A DNA stretch of 64,000 nucleotides from Adiantum capillus-veneris (GCA_014529385.2 CM043964.1:3393497-3457496); one strand, 5' to 3'. Numbered from the stretch's first letter, positions 42,900-54,300 are shown. Notes: a model not told the origin generated them from the letters alone. A program made the numbers and translations.

Positions 42900-43950
42900 G
42901 ATGCACCTAATTCTCAACTGCAAGATACTATTATTGCTCCAAAGAGAGCAAAGTCCAACATTCAGGCACCAAGACACTCTGCAAGAGTATCACGTGCACC
43001 AACAGGTTTGAGCCGTGTATACACCACATTTTGGTCACTGACGTTGAAGAGCCAACCTGCTACAAAGAAACTATACAGACGGATGATAGAGCTAAGTGGG
43101 AGCATGCTATGCAATTAGAATACAATTTGATTGTGGCTAATGAGACATGGGATTTGGTTGAACTACCACAGGGAAAACATGCTTTATCTTGCAAGTGGGT
43201 ATATAAGAAGAAGTATACAGTGGAAGATCCCGAGCCTAGGTACAAGGCTCGTCTAGTTGCCAAGGGTTTCAAGCAGCAAAAAGGTGTGGATTTTGATGAT
43301 ATTTTCTCTCTAGTAGTCAAGATGACTACACTTCGCACTGTGCTTGGCATGGTTGCTATCCAGGACATGGAACTTGTCCAAATGGACTTGAAAACAACAT
43401 TTCTTTACGGGGATCTAGTTAAAGATGTCTACATGAAATAGCAAGAGGGTTTTATATGTGAAACTCAAAAGCCAACGAGGACATAATTGGATTTTAGACT
43501 TAAAAAAGGAACTTTATGGCCTCAAGCAAGGTTCAAGGAAGTGGTACCAAAAGTTCAACAAATTCATGCAGTCTCAGAGTTACATAAGGAGTCAAGAGGA
43601 TCACTGCTTATACACAAGAAAGTTGAACGATGGTTCTTTAATCATCTTGATCTTGTACGTAGATGATATGCTTAATTAATTGATGAGATCAATCAATTTT
43701 AAAAGATGCTTAGCACTCAATCTTCCATGAAAGACTTGGGGAAATGCCAATCACTTTCTTAATATGCGAATCAAGAGAGATAGGCAAGTTGAAATTTGTG
43801 AATTGTCTCAAGAAAGTACATCCACAAGGTCTTGCAACATTTTAGTATGTAGGGGGGCAAGTCATTGAGTACCCCAATGCAAGCATACTTAAAAAGTAGC
43901 AAGGAAGATGCTCCCAAGACAGATGCTGAGAAAGAAGATTTTCATGTGAA
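42900..43950 (+). pseudogene. Copia reverse transcriptase, truncated
   Basis: A linker with RHSARVSRAPTGLSRVY is followed by RT: KWEHAMQLEYNLIVANETWD, KWVYKKKYTVEDPEPRYKAR, GVDFDDIFSLVVKMTTLRTV, QMDLKTTFLYGDLVKDVY, LKKELYGLKQGSRKWYQKF and LIILILYVDDML. After a stop near 43679 it continues in broken frames as MKDLG, ELSQE and STPMQ-like pieces to about 43950. No RNase H is recognisable after that. Confidence 0.88.
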
Positions 43951-44392
43951 AAGTATTTAGTTCTTCTCCTACGATCCATGAGCATACCATTAGCCATAAG
44001 CATTGGAAATTACAGTTATGGATATGCAAGTTTGGATCTGTTTTTGCTAAATGCATGCACACTAGGTGTTATGGATCCTAGTGTTTAGCAAACTCAAGTT
44101 TGGACCGGCATGCACATTCATGACATTAGTAGCTTCTAAAGCATTTCACACTTTATGTGCACTATCTCTATGAGATTAATTGTAGATCTATCAATCACGA
44201 ATAGAGGTCATGGCTCAGTTTGGGTACTTATAGATCAACTCATTGCAGTTAACCAAGATGGTTGCTCCTAAAATTATTGATTAATCAAAAATTGTGATCC
44301 CTGTTTACTAGTCACTTTGGAGGACTGCCTAAAAATGGTGGGGAAACACATCTCAATACGAGCAGTCATCCAGAGAGGATAGAAAGATTACA
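43951..44392. other. No gene recognised
   Basis: AT-rich sequence between the RT remnant and a tandem repeat. It may be the decayed RNase H or 3' UTR of the same copia element, but no motif supports this. Confidence 0.4.
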
Positions 44393-44588
44393 AGTGTTAA
44401 TCTTGTGCTAAAGGATATGCTAAGCATGTACATTAGCACCAAGCAATCCAATTGGAAAGTTCATTTCTCTAGTTGGAGTTTGCTAAAGGATATGGTAAGT
44501 GTTAATCTTGTGCTAAAGGATATGCTAAGCACGCAAATTAGCACCAAGCAATCCAATTGGAAAGTTCATTTCTCTAGTTTGAGTTTGC
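44393..44588. repeat. 104-bp tandem duplication
   Basis: Units start AAGTGTTAATCTTGTGCTAA at 44393 and 44497. Both contain ATTAGCACCAAGCAATCCAA and TTCATTTCTCTAGTT. A few substitutions separate them. Confidence 0.92.
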
Positions 44589-44664
44589 CTACCATGAGGC
44601 AAAGCATGTTGAGAGGCTAAGTTTAGTCTCTTCATGTTTACATCAGGCTCTCAACCTTGATCAA

Positions 44665-44888
44665 TGTTGGAATTAGGGTTGCAAAGAAACGTACACAACT
44701 TGGAGAAGATGAAGGAAGCTCAAGGCACACAATAGAGAGTGTGTTACTTAGCAATGGAAAGATAGATAGCCCTAAAATGAATGGGCGTATATATAATGCA
44801 CGGGGGGGAAAACCTCCTAAAGAGGGAAAAAATGCCATGGTGGTCCTAGTGCGTTCACACACATCACTACCACATGTATATGGTAACA
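44665..44888 (-). repeat. Left LTR of the short-LTR copia element
   Basis: A 224-bp LTR with a TATATATA-type box in GGGCGTATATATAATGC. It looks about 93% like the right copy by eye. Confidence 0.92.
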
Positions 44889-44889
44889 A

Positions 44890-46390
44890 ATCCCCCTTGG
44901 AGTGATGCGGTGAATGAGAGCTGGCACATGAGTAAAGGGAAGTGCCATGCCCTGAGGACATGATCGGTCCACAAAGGGGAGTAAGCCCAAAGCTTTGCGG
45001 GAAGCTTCAAGCTTCTCACGAGACAATGCCTTTGTGAAAAGATCTGCAAGGTTGTCGTGTGTTGGCACATAAGCCAAGATGATCTCTCCTGCTGAGAGCC
45101 TCTCCCTAACATAGTGGAAATGCACCTCAATGTGCTTTGTGCGAGCATGAAAAATTGGGTTCCTTGCAATTGCCAATGCGCTCTGACTGTCAGTGTAGAT
45201 AGTGTTGGCAGTGTCCTGTCCAACACCCAAATCAGCCATAAGGCGTCTGAGCCATACACACTCAACCGTAGCTGTGAAGAATGCCCTGTACTCAGCCTCA
45301 CAAATCGAAGTGGCCACAGTAGGTTGCTTCTTGCTCAACCATGATATACATGAACTACCAAGCATGAAACAAAAACCACTTGTGGACACTCGTGTTTCAA
45401 AACTACCAGCCAAATTTGAGTCCGAAAAAGCATGTAAATCTAGCGGCAATGATTCCCCCTTGGGATAAAACAATCCAAGATGTAAAGTGCCACTAAGGTA
45501 GCGGAAAATCCTCTTGACAGCCTGCCAATGCTTAGACCCTGGTCTATGCATAAATCTGCTGACCTCTGAGACTGCAAACTGGATATCCGGCCTCGTGTTG
45601 CATACATAAATGAGGTATCCAATAGCAGTTTGGTAAAGAGTGACATCGGCTGGATCACCAGCGTCATGAAGACTCTATTTCAAACCTGTTTCCATGGGAG
45701 TGGCAATAGGTTTGCAATCCTCAAGTCCAAACTTACATAGTAATGTCTCTATGTAACTTTTTTGACACAAGGAAATACCACCATCACACTGCTTAAACTC
45801 TAAACCCAAGTAATGATGCAACAACCCCAAATATTTCATCTTGAAAGTAGCATTCAAATCAGTCTTAAATTCAACAATATGTCTCTCATTTGGTCCAATG
45901 ATCAGCAAATCATCTACATAAAGAACCACAATGAGAAGTACACCACCCTCACACTTTACATCCAATGTGCTTTCTGTTGGACTGTTATGAGAGCCTCGTT
46001 TGACCAAATGAGTGTGAGCCTTCTCATACCAAGCATGAGAAGATTGCTTCAACACATACAAAGCCTTCTTACATTTGCACACTTTGTCCTCTTGTCCTTT
46101 CTTGACAAAACCACGAAGCTGCGTTACATAAACCTCCTCAAAAATTTCATCATTCAAGAAAGCAGTAACAATATCTTATTGATGTACATCCCAACCAAAA
46201 TGAGCTGCCAATGCACATAGAAAACACATAGTAGTCATACAACAAGTGGGAGCAAAACTCTCTTCATAATCTATGCCTTTTTGTTGTGCATAACCGTTTG
46301 CAACAAGTCGAGCCTTTGGCGATCGATCTCACCATTCGGCTTGCATTTCAACTTGTAAACCCACTTTGTACCAATGGCCTTTTTTCCAGG
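44890..46390 (-). pseudogene. Short-LTR copia: reverse transcriptase and RNase H
   Basis: RT is visible from about 46360 as a linker (KKAIGTKWVYKL-like). From 46157 it reads EEVYVTQLRGFVKKGQEDKV, KKALYVLKQSSHAWYEKAH, VVLYVDDLLIIGPNERHIV and YLGLLHHYLGLEFKQCDGG, ending TPMETGLK at a stop near 45675. It continues YLIYVCNTRPDIQFAVSEV. RNase H has HWQAVKRIFRYLSGTLHLGL, FSDSNLAGSFETRVSTSG, SICEAEYRAFFTATVECVWL, IYTDSQSALAIARNP and HARTKHIEVHFHYVRERL. The tail ends just inside the left LTR. YVDD is intact. Confidence 0.92.
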
Positions 46391-46467
46391 AGGCAAATCG
46401 TCCATGTGTTATTTTCTATAAGTGCATCACATTCTGATTGCATGGCAGCCATCCAATTTTTTGAATT

Positions 46468-48129
46468 CTATGCTTTATAAAAAGAGAGAGGTTCCTCAAC
46501 ATCATGTAAGCTAGACACAACCAAAGCATAACAATTTGATGCATAAGATGCATGGCGAGAGCGTGAACGAGTACGACTAGACAAAGGTGCATCCAATTTA
46601 TTGTCACGCAATGTATGCACCAGCCATTTTGGCATACCTCTAGCCTGCTCATTTTCAGCCCTTTCTTCATCAAGTACATCATGTACATCTGCATCAGTAA
46701 TAGGCTGATCTGTAACATTTTTGGAAACCCCCATAGGCTGTACATTTTCCTCATTGGAATTTACATTTGAACTTTCACCACTAAAAAGAGGCAACAAAGT
46801 GTTATAAATGTTCTGTGAGCTTACATTACTATCTCTAGTACATGACAGCAAGGGCTGAACAGAATCTTCCATAAACACTACATCCCATGAAACCAAAATA
46901 TGCTTTGTTTGCAGATGATACAACCTGTAACCTTTGCTTTTCGCACTATAACCAAAAAAAATACATTTGACATCCTTATCATACAATTTTTTGCACTGCA
47001 CTTGTGGCACTAAACCATAAGCCAAACAGCCAAAAACATGCATGTGCTCAATAGATGGATTTCTATCATGCCATGCTTCATATGGAGTCATAGACTGCAA
47101 CGCTTTTTTAGGACACCTATTGAGTACATAAGTGACACACATGACAGCCTCGATCCAAAACAAATGTGGTAAAGCTTGACTCTTGACCATACATCTTGCC
47201 ATTTCTGTAAGAAACTTATTTTTCCTCTCAGAAACACCATTTTGCTAAGGCGTATACGGCACTGTATATTGGTGTTTTATCCCACGAGTAGCCAGAAATG
47301 CATTAAATTCACGAGACATATAATCCCCCCTTCGATCGGAATGGAGGGTGCCCATAGTACATTTCGATACATTTTCAACCATAGCCAAAAATTGTTTGAA
47401 GCACATAAAAACTTTGGACTTTGCTTTACGCGGAAATACCCATGCATGCCTGAAGTAATCATAAATGAAAGTCACGAAGTACAGGTAATTGCCCAAGGAT
47501 GGAGTTTGCATGGGCCCACAAACATCACTGTGAACAAGCTGCAACCTGTATGTGGACCTAACTGAACCATCCTTTGGAAACTTAGAATGCTGCATTTTAC
47601 CCAAAATACAGCCTTCACAAACATGTTTGACAGGTGCTTCAAGAGGCGGCAAAGAAGCAACCATATCATATTTCTGCAAACGCAGCAAACTGACAAAACT
47701 CAAATGCCCAAAACGTGCATGCCAAAGTTTTGCATATGAAATAGCCCTTGAATCTACAACTGCAGTTACAAAATTTTGTCCACACTTGTCATACAACATG
47801 AGCTTATACAGCCCACGGCACAAAAGGCCAGATGCAACAATTTTATCACCAAAATTGAGACCATGAACTGTACATCTGTCATCTGCAAATTTGACTACAA
47901 GTCCAAGTCTAGCAAGTGTGGATACAGACAAAAGATTCTTCTTGATCCCAGGTACATAAAGTGCATCAATGAGTGTGAAAGAACTACCATTTGCAGCAGT
48001 AATAAGCACAATCTTTCCAACCCCCTGAACCGGATAAGAGGCATTGTTGGCACAAGACTGAATTCCCATGAGGGACAGACTCAAGAGAGGTGAAGAATTC
48101 ACGATGTGAGGTAATGTGCTTTGTAGCAC
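46468..48129 (-). pseudogene. Short-LTR copia: integrase
   Basis: The end of the protease region and the pre-integrase zinc domain (LWHARFGHLSFVSLLRLQ, CEGCILGKMQHSKFPKDGS) lead into the core. The core reads LVHSDVCGPMQTPSLGNYL, FIYDYFRHAWVFPRKAKSK, LHSDRRGDYMSREFNAFL and, after a stop near 47246, QNGVSERKNKFLTEMARC. The C-terminus has IEHMHVFGCLAYGLVPQ, FFGYSAKSKGYRLYHLQT, an acidic linker with DADVHDVLDEERAENEQAR, and SSRTRSRSRHASYAS before RT. The usual DDYSR reads YDYFR, so one conserved acidic residue is changed. Confidence 0.92.
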
Positions 48130-48652
48130 CGCTGTCGAAATACCATACGTGTGAATCTACAACAGCTGACATACATGCATCATGGACATCAGGATTGTAA
48201 GTGTACTCTGCACTAAAAGCCCATTCTGCATCCACATCAGCATCACAGTCTCCTTTCACAGAAGACTCAATAATGGCTGCATTTGTAGTGGAGCCAGCAT
48301 TTGCAATGGAACCACCCTCTTTCTTCTTAGCCTCTTTGGCCTTCAACTTAGGACACTGCTTGATCAAGTGATCATTAGATTTACAATAATGGCAATGCAT
48401 CTTCTTTTTGCCCTTATCACTAGAATTTCCAGAAGAATTGCTGCTAGCAGAAGCATTAGGAACAGAAGTTTTGCTACTCGCAGCAGAACCATAAGAAGTG
48501 GCTGCATTGCTATTACCACCCTTTCTTTGAGAAGCAATAAAAGCTTGTTTAATTGCACACTGCCTAGTCCTGTTTTTCTTGGAAAGTGACTCTTGCAACA
48601 GCAATGTGCATAATGCATCAAACTTGACAACTTCAGGATTTCCTTGGGTCAT
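47984..48652 (-). pseudogene. Short-LTR copia: zinc knuckle and protease
   Basis: A serine-rich stretch (SSKTSVPNASASSNSSGNSS) precedes a CCHC knuckle, CHYCKSNDHLIKQC. A linker with DADVDAEWAFSAEY follows. The protease active site is VWYFDSGATKHITSHREFF with DSG intact. A frameshift near 48100 moves the rest into the integrase frame. The order gag, knuckle, protease is normal for copia. Confidence 0.9.
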
Positions 48653-49238
48653 TAGTCTCCAAGTACTAGCAAAAGTCTGGTATGAATCTGGTAAGGCATC
48701 ACGAACTGTCTGACAAGGAAAATGTCTGAAATGACTTCACCTGAAGAAATAAGTTTCTCATTAATATCCTTGACACCAGCATGGAAAGTGTCCATATCAT
48801 CTTCCTCATGCATAATCTTCAATTCCACCTCTTAACGCAACAAAGCAATTTTAGCCTCATTGCGGCTTGCCTAAAGACCTGCTAGAATATCCCAAGCCTG
48901 TTTTGCAGATTTTGCTGAACGAATGTGAGGAACAATAGTGCGCTTCGTAGACAACACAATCAATACATGATCCTGCGCTTCCTTTACATCCCAACGAGCT
49001 TGTTCTGATGTAGGCAAAACAAGTCTATTAGCAACAATCCTTGCAGCAAGACCTGCAACATCCCCAATGTCGCCTACATCCTCAGAACCAGGACGTACAT
49101 CAATGCCCTGCAAAATATTCCACACGCCCTTTGACACAAGAACATGTTGCATCATGTAAGCCCACATAGGGTAATTGCCCCATCTAATCTATCCTCAGCA
49201 GCAAATATCTTGAACACATCTGTGTTGTTGTCAGCCAT
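48653..49238 (-). pseudogene. Short-LTR copia: gag
   Basis: The start chosen is the ATG at 49238 (MADNNTDVFKIFAAEDRLDG), about 350 bases from the primer-binding site. A one-base indel after LDG moves to the next frame, which reads NYPMWAYMMQHVLVSKGVWN, SEQARWDVKEAQDHVLIVL and AKQAWDILAGL. A stop follows, then SRNEAKIALLR and MHEEDDMDTFHAGVKDINEK. LDGxNYxxWxxxMxxxL is the standard start of copia gag. Confidence 0.9.
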
Positions 49239-49584
49239 GGAAAATGCCTGCACCTGATGTAAAAACTGCCCAAAATGAGGAGAAACTAAGTGAGACCAGC
49301 ACATGCTATATAGCACAACTTGTAGTAGACTGTATGGGACCTATTATGCAATATTTGGCACTGAAAAAAATTCTGCACAAAATGACAAAATTGCCTGCGC
49401 AGACCTTGCTGTAGTGAAAACGGAGGCCAAAATGAGCCCAAATCAGAAATCTGAGCAAACTAAGCTCCACGAGCTTTCTCAAAAATTTTGTCGACCTGTG
49501 AACGCTCACCAAAGCTCACAGAAATCCAAGAAAGTGAGCAGGGGTGTGTTGGAGATGCTGGCGACTAAGCCCGGGAGGTCGCAA

Positions 49585-49599
49585 CGTGCTCTGATACCA
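49585..49599 (-). other. Primer-binding site of the short-LTR copia element
   Basis: On the minus strand TGGTATCAGAGCACG, two bases after the 5' LTR. Initiator-Met type. Confidence 0.92.
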
Positions 49600-49601
49600 A
49601 T

Positions 49602-49829
49602 TGTTGGAATTAGGGTTGCAGAGAAATGCACACAGCTTGGAGAAGACGAAGGAAGCTGAAGGCACACAATAGAGAGTGTGTTACTTAGTGTCCAATGGAA
49701 AGATAGATAGCCCTAGAATGAATGGGCGTATATATAATGCACGGGGGAAAAAACCTCCTAAAGAGGGAAAAAATGCCCCGGCGGTCCTAGTGTGTTCACA
49801 CACATCACTACCACATGTATATGGTAACA
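49602..49829 (-). repeat. Right LTR of the short-LTR copia element
   Basis: A 228-bp LTR matching 44665-44888. Confidence 0.92.
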
Positions 49830-50407
49830 ATCGACAATTACGGTGGGGTTGTTTACTAATGAAGACTGATAACAAGTCCAAAAATTATATTTTGTTGATG
49901 AGTTATGTCAGTCAATTACTTTTATGGAAAGTGAAAAGAGGTGTTCTTTTTAGATACATCTTACTTGTAATAACTTGTTTAGCATACTCGAGTGAAATCT
50001 AAATGGAGTTTGTACGCTATGTTGGAAGATATGGTCTGGTTACACAAGACGGTTTCAAAGGGACAACAATGTGGAAAATCAAGATGCTCTTCTTGATTTC
50101 ATTGAACCTCCTATTGAACCGTGTTTTTGTCAAATGAAAAGTTAGACCGAGTGTGGGATGCCACTGTGTAAAACATTAGTTTTCTTACAAAGACATCACC
50201 ACTTTTGTTTTTGAGGACCAAAACGCTTCTCCAAGGGGGGAATAATGTTAGACCAAGGACTAGGGCCAAGGGTCAAGATGCACGTACAATCAAGGGGTGC
50301 TATATTTAGCAGGCTACAAGCCTATATAGCTAGGTTGGGTGGAGAGTTGTACGTGCCAGTCCCCCGCAGTCTTACAATTACACATGTCATGCATAGACCA
50401 AAAGAGA
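49830..50407 (+). other. Orphan element 3' end: polypurine tract and LTR start
   Basis: No coding was recognised in 49830-50228. CTCCAAGGGGGG at 50229-50240 is a polypurine tract followed by TGTTAGACCAAGGACTAGGG at 50246, an LTR-like start. This could be the 3' end of the plus-strand copia element at 39-44 kb. No second copy of this LTR was found upstream, and the LTR seems cut off before the PPR remnant. Confidence 0.5.
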
Positions 50408-50830
50408 CTTGTTCGATATGGATGTGAAATATGGTGCCCTTACAAATTCAGTATGTCCTTTCTTGGAGTGTATTGATTGCAAGATATGCCCAATTTGGAG
50501 ATGGAAAGAAAGCTCTTATGTCTTGACTATTTTAACTTGATGCAAAGGGAAGGACTTTCTCCAAATGCAGTCACCTATTATCAAACCTTGAAGGTGTGTG
50601 GTCTTATGTTCACAAGACCATGGCATGGGTGAGATAAATGTTGATGAGATTCCTAGTCAAGGGCTATTGGAGAAACATGTTGTGCTTAGTGATGTTTTGG
50701 TCGATATTTATATTAAATGTGGTAGGTTGATGAAAGCACATAAATGTTCTTGATGGTATTCCTATCCAAAATGGAATCTCTTATAACATATTGGTTGCAC
50801 GTATGCCCAACATAGGTGTGACAAGGTTGT
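50408..50830 (+). pseudogene. Pentatricopeptide-repeat (PPR) pseudogene fragment
   Basis: Four consecutive pieces of a plant PPR protein are visible in three frames: LFDMDVKYGALT; VLSWSVLIARYAQFGDGKKA; MQREGLSPNAVTYYQTLKVC; and DEIPSQGLLEKHVV, then VLVDIYIKCGRLMKAH, VLDGIPIQNGISYNILVA. These follow the P/L/S repeat grammar (LVDMYxKCGxLxxA, DVVSWNxLIAGYAQxG, GLxPNAVTF). PPR proteins bind organelle RNA and guide editing or processing. The fragment has stops and frameshifts, lacks any start and has no E or DYW domain, so it is a dead gene piece. It may have been carried or broken by the neighbouring retroelement. Confidence 0.85.
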
Positions 50831-50839
50831 TTTGACCGG

Positions 50840-51684
50840 ATATAAAGGAAGGCAAAGCATAGATACAAAGCGCATCATGAGTAGTCAAGAACTGGATTAG
50901 CAAGTTAGTAGGATACACAATAAGCCAAGTTACTTCAAAAATATAAATTTAAGGACTTTTAACTATTGGATTGGTGATAACAAACTGCAAAGCCAACACC
51001 AAGGTATTAGAAAATTTAGGTTCGCTATCTCATTCTTGAATACCATGACTATTAGTAGGAATGGACTACGAGGCAAGGAGTGGCCTCTGTTTCTTATAAA
51101 TTTTGGAGAGACATTGTGCCGACTCTCTACCATACTTTTGTATGGCTCTCACATAGACCGTGCAATATCTACTATTTTTACAGTTTAAAAAGAAGATTAA
51201 GTACGAAAAGTTTAACTAGTGTTTTTCTTTTTCTTTTGTAGCTCCTCCAAGGCAAGATTTTCACCCAACAAACTTGTTCAATTGAAAGCATTACTCATAA
51301 GGTTAGTGCTCTATCTTGATGGGCACATTACATATGTGCATTATATAAAAAAACAAAGGTTTTAATTCACCAATGTCTTTCATAAAATTGTCTATTTATT
51401 TTGATTTATCTGTTTTGTTTACCAAAATTATTTATCAAGCAATTTATCCATACTATCCTATTTACATAAACTAGTATGACTACTATAATTTACACATTTA
51501 TAATAATTCACACATTAATTACTTTGACAAGGCCAACCAAGCAAGAATAGTTTATGAGTTAATACTTTATTTGAAAGCCAACGTTTATGAGTTAAAACTA
51601 TATTTAAAATCCAACGTTTTTTCCTTCTTCTTGAGAGCTTATGTGCCCTCATGAGCTAGCACCCCCATTTGGCTACACAAGATC

Positions 51685-51686
<2 letters not shown>
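50840..51686. other. No gene recognised
   Basis: AT-rich, with no motif on either strand. It may contain more decayed PPR flank. Confidence 0.4.
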
Positions 51687-51772
<86 letters not shown>

Positions 51773-51812
51773 TGTGTGCGCGTGTGCGCGTGCGCGTGCG
51801 CGCACGCGTGCA
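51687..51812. repeat. (CT)n(GT)n tract with alternating GC/GT tail
   Basis: About 69 bases of CT, 24 of GT, then GCGCGTGTGCGCGTGCGCG and a further CGCACGCG. The tail is an alternating purine-pyrimidine stretch. Confidence 0.96.
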
Positions 51813-52115
51813 TCTACTCTAGGCAAGTGCTCGACACCGTTGGTCTTTCAAGCAGGCCACGAGAAACACCTTGCTCAAGGGCAACAGTCCCGCTCTCAAC
51901 TCGGCAATTGGAGGTCCACCCAAGCATTCCTTTCATTCACAAACCCCTCTCAAGATCCTTTAGGGTAGGTCACATCCCTCCCCTCCTTCTCTTGGTGACT
52001 CTCTAGCACATAGAGATCTCAAAACCTCCTAACCTTTCAAGAAACAACTATGAAAGAGAAATATCCCCATACCCCTTCCCCTCTTGCAAACCATCCCTCC
52101 TTCGCTTCCGTCCTC

Positions 52116-52512
52116 ATGGCTAGGGGTAGCCACAAGCAACTTGAGGATCTTCAAGCCGCTCTCGACAAGGTGCTCCAGGGAAATCAAGATAATGGCAAAG
52201 TCTATTGTCGCAAAGACTTGAGGAGGTAGAGACAAGGATCGATGAGCAAGCCAAGGAGGCAACGAGACATATCTCCTTGACATTGGAGATGTGTGTGTTG
52301 TTGGAGCTCCAAGAAAGACACCTTCGACAACAAAACTTCCTCAATGTCCGCATTGGAGGGCTCCCAATCAAAGGGACAGCTTCTACAAGTCTATTATGCT
52401 CATTCAACATACTCTTCCACAAATTCAACTTGATGCAAGCGACATGTCAAACATCAATACTAGAGCGACCACCAACACAATGAGCGCATCCCAAATGGAC
52501 ATTCCATTTTAG
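52116..52512 (+). pseudogene. Coiled-coil coding remnant, possibly an ORF1-like protein
   Basis: The start chosen is ATG 52116 (MARGSHKQLEDLQAALDKVL). Two frameshifts (near 52200 and 52375) separate three pieces that read smoothly: QLEDLQAALDKVLQGNQDNG; LSQRLEEVETRIDEQAKEAT with LEMCVLLELQERHLRQQNF; and FYKSIMLIQHTLPQIQLD. The heptad pattern predicts a coiled coil. It is followed by LNVRIGGLPIKG, which resembles the (N)xRIxGLP motif after the coiled coil of L1-type ORF1 proteins. It stops at 52510-52512. No ORF2 lies downstream. The family is uncertain; a retroelement gag is the alternative. Confidence 0.45.
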
Positions 52513-52857
52513 TGGAGGACACCTTTGTTTGCTTCAATAATCCCGCCTCCTCAAGGATACCAAGGTATGGATTGTAGAAGATCTTATTACCCTTCACAAC
52601 TCAAAAACAATGGAGACGTCCTAAATAATGTAGTTGAGGCTCGTACAAAGGGTAAGCGGATAGTCTACCATGTTGGATAGGCCATCATCCATGTGCTTCA
52701 AGCTCCTAAGCCCATGAGCGCCGCATAACACTAGAAACCCTCTCTAGTTCCCCCCTCTCCGCCACCCCTATTTTTATTTCCATAAGGTTGCTTCATCAAT
52801 CTCGTATCACCCCATTCTACAAATTGTCAACCCTCCCCTCGATAATTGCATTATCAA

Positions 52858-52861
<4 letters not shown>
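52513..52861. other. No gene recognised
   Basis: A possible continuation of the preceding remnant (VEARTKGKRIVYHVG in one frame near 52640) but with no family match. Confidence 0.3.
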
Positions 52862-52945
<84 letters not shown>

Positions 52946-53019
52946 CCTTTATGAGAGAGAAGACACTGTTTGTACGCCTTTTCTTTTGGTCCCATGGGTC
53001 ATATGTGACCTTCAAGGAC

Positions 53020-53101
<82 letters not shown>
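52862..53101. repeat. Two (CT)n tracts separated by 77 bases
   Basis: CT repeats at 52862-52943 and 53021-53101, each about 40 units. The spacer begins with ATGAGAGAGAAG, a short complementary purine run. Confidence 0.97.
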
Positions 53102-53104
<3 letters not shown>

Positions 53105-53689
53105 TTTTCCCTCACTGCTTTTGGCCATTCAAGGGCCTATTTGCATTCTCGTGCAAGAGAAGTAATTATAGGTGACACCATTCCAAGAAACTTAAGCCTC
53201 ATTGAAGAAAAGAAACAACGTAAAATGTGGCTTTGGACAAAAGAGAGAAAGAGGCAATGTGGATTCAATGCCTTGGTACTTACGTCCATGCCATTATGAC
53301 TTTGCCATTGTAGCACGATCAGGCCCACTACTTAACTCTCAAATGAAGCTATACTATGCCTCACCAATGTTCATTCAAGGAATGAGTTCTAGGAGTTTTG
53401 ACTAGCTTTTGGACTAGATTCACAACTAGTCTTGCTTGGTGGGCGTTGCTACTATAGAACCTAACAAGACATACACAGATTGACATCAAGCATTTATCAC
53501 TAAAGTAAATGAAGTGTAAAGCGTATTGCCAATTTTTATAAGAAGAACTGAGTACATGATGACTAATTACCTCTATAGTTGTCTGTAAAATGGTTCAATT
53601 TCATAGCATTGAGGAACTTTTAAAAATGAAATGTATCTATTCTCTAAACCAAGCGTAGTCAATTTTCTCTTATTTCTCAAAGAACCTGG

Positions 53690-53693
<4 letters not shown>
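53102..53693. other. No gene recognised
   Basis: No supported coding or repeat signal. Confidence 0.4.

Positions 53694-53764
<71 letters not shown>
53694..53764. repeat. (GA)n microsatellite
   Basis: About 35 GA units, in the opposite strand sense to the CT tracts at 52.9-53.1 kb, about 600 bases away. Confidence 0.97.
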
Positions 53765-53766
<2 letters not shown>

Positions 53767-54300
53767 ATGTGTTGTCACAGTGGGAGGGAGCAAGGAGTCT
53801 TGGCTGTCGATCACACAACCTAGTGCAAAACATATATGAGGAGAAAAACACTAGGATAAAGGGTCGTCCTCGTGCTACAGATGGTTATGCAAAGGAGAAT
53901 GTTGGGCTGCAATATATAAGATGCATTTCCAAACAAGGATGTACGTAAATTCACATCAACCACCTACGAATAATGTAAACATGTGCAAAGCACTTTGAGT
54001 ATTGTAATACATAAGTTGAGCGGACTGTGAGAAAAGAAGTGCTATATAGATTTGATGATCAAATTCAGCATGCACTAGTGAGGAAAACATGTGGCTAAAC
54101 TAACTTAAGGAAGCATTGAAAAACTCAAAAAATATAGAAAGCATCAACAAACTAAAAATTGAAATACAGTACCGACCTAGGTGTCGTGCAATTGTGGAAG
54201 CCAGAGGACTGTTTAAATCAAGCTACTAAAAACAACGTGAATAGTTAAACAAATTGTTTTTCAATCAGGCACAAAGTGAAAATGCTAAAATATACAATGC
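53765..54300. other. No gene recognised
   Basis: AT-rich, with no motif. Confidence 0.4.

Larger units (their letters stand above)
39146..43950 (+). mobile_element. Decayed plus-strand Ty1/copia element
   Basis: Gag (twice), zinc knuckle, protease, integrase and RT occur in the usual copia order on the plus strand, with many stops and frameshifts. No LTR pair could be assigned. The 5' LTR might be the orphan one ending at 22424, if the gag-only Ty3 element inserted in the leader. The 3' side is interrupted near 44664 by another copia element. Confidence 0.85.
44665..49829 (-). mobile_element. Short-LTR Ty1/copia element, complete but decayed
   Basis: A 5.2-kb element on the minus strand with short LTRs at 44665-44888 and 49602-49829 (TGTTGGAATTAGGG to TGGTAACA). 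The Met primer-binding site is at 49585-49599. A polypurine tract (CTCCAAGGGGGATT on the minus strand) abuts the left LTR. The flanks are ATCAA on the left and ATCGA on the right, a probable 5-bp duplication with one change. The order is gag, zinc knuckle, protease, integrase, RT, RNase H. Several frameshifts exist. A second, truncated copy of the family lies at 54301-56676. Confidence 0.93.

Noticed and set aside
51687-53764. CRISPR-like spaced repeats
   Set aside because: The repeats are simple dinucleotide tracts and the spacing is irregular. The setting is eukaryotic.
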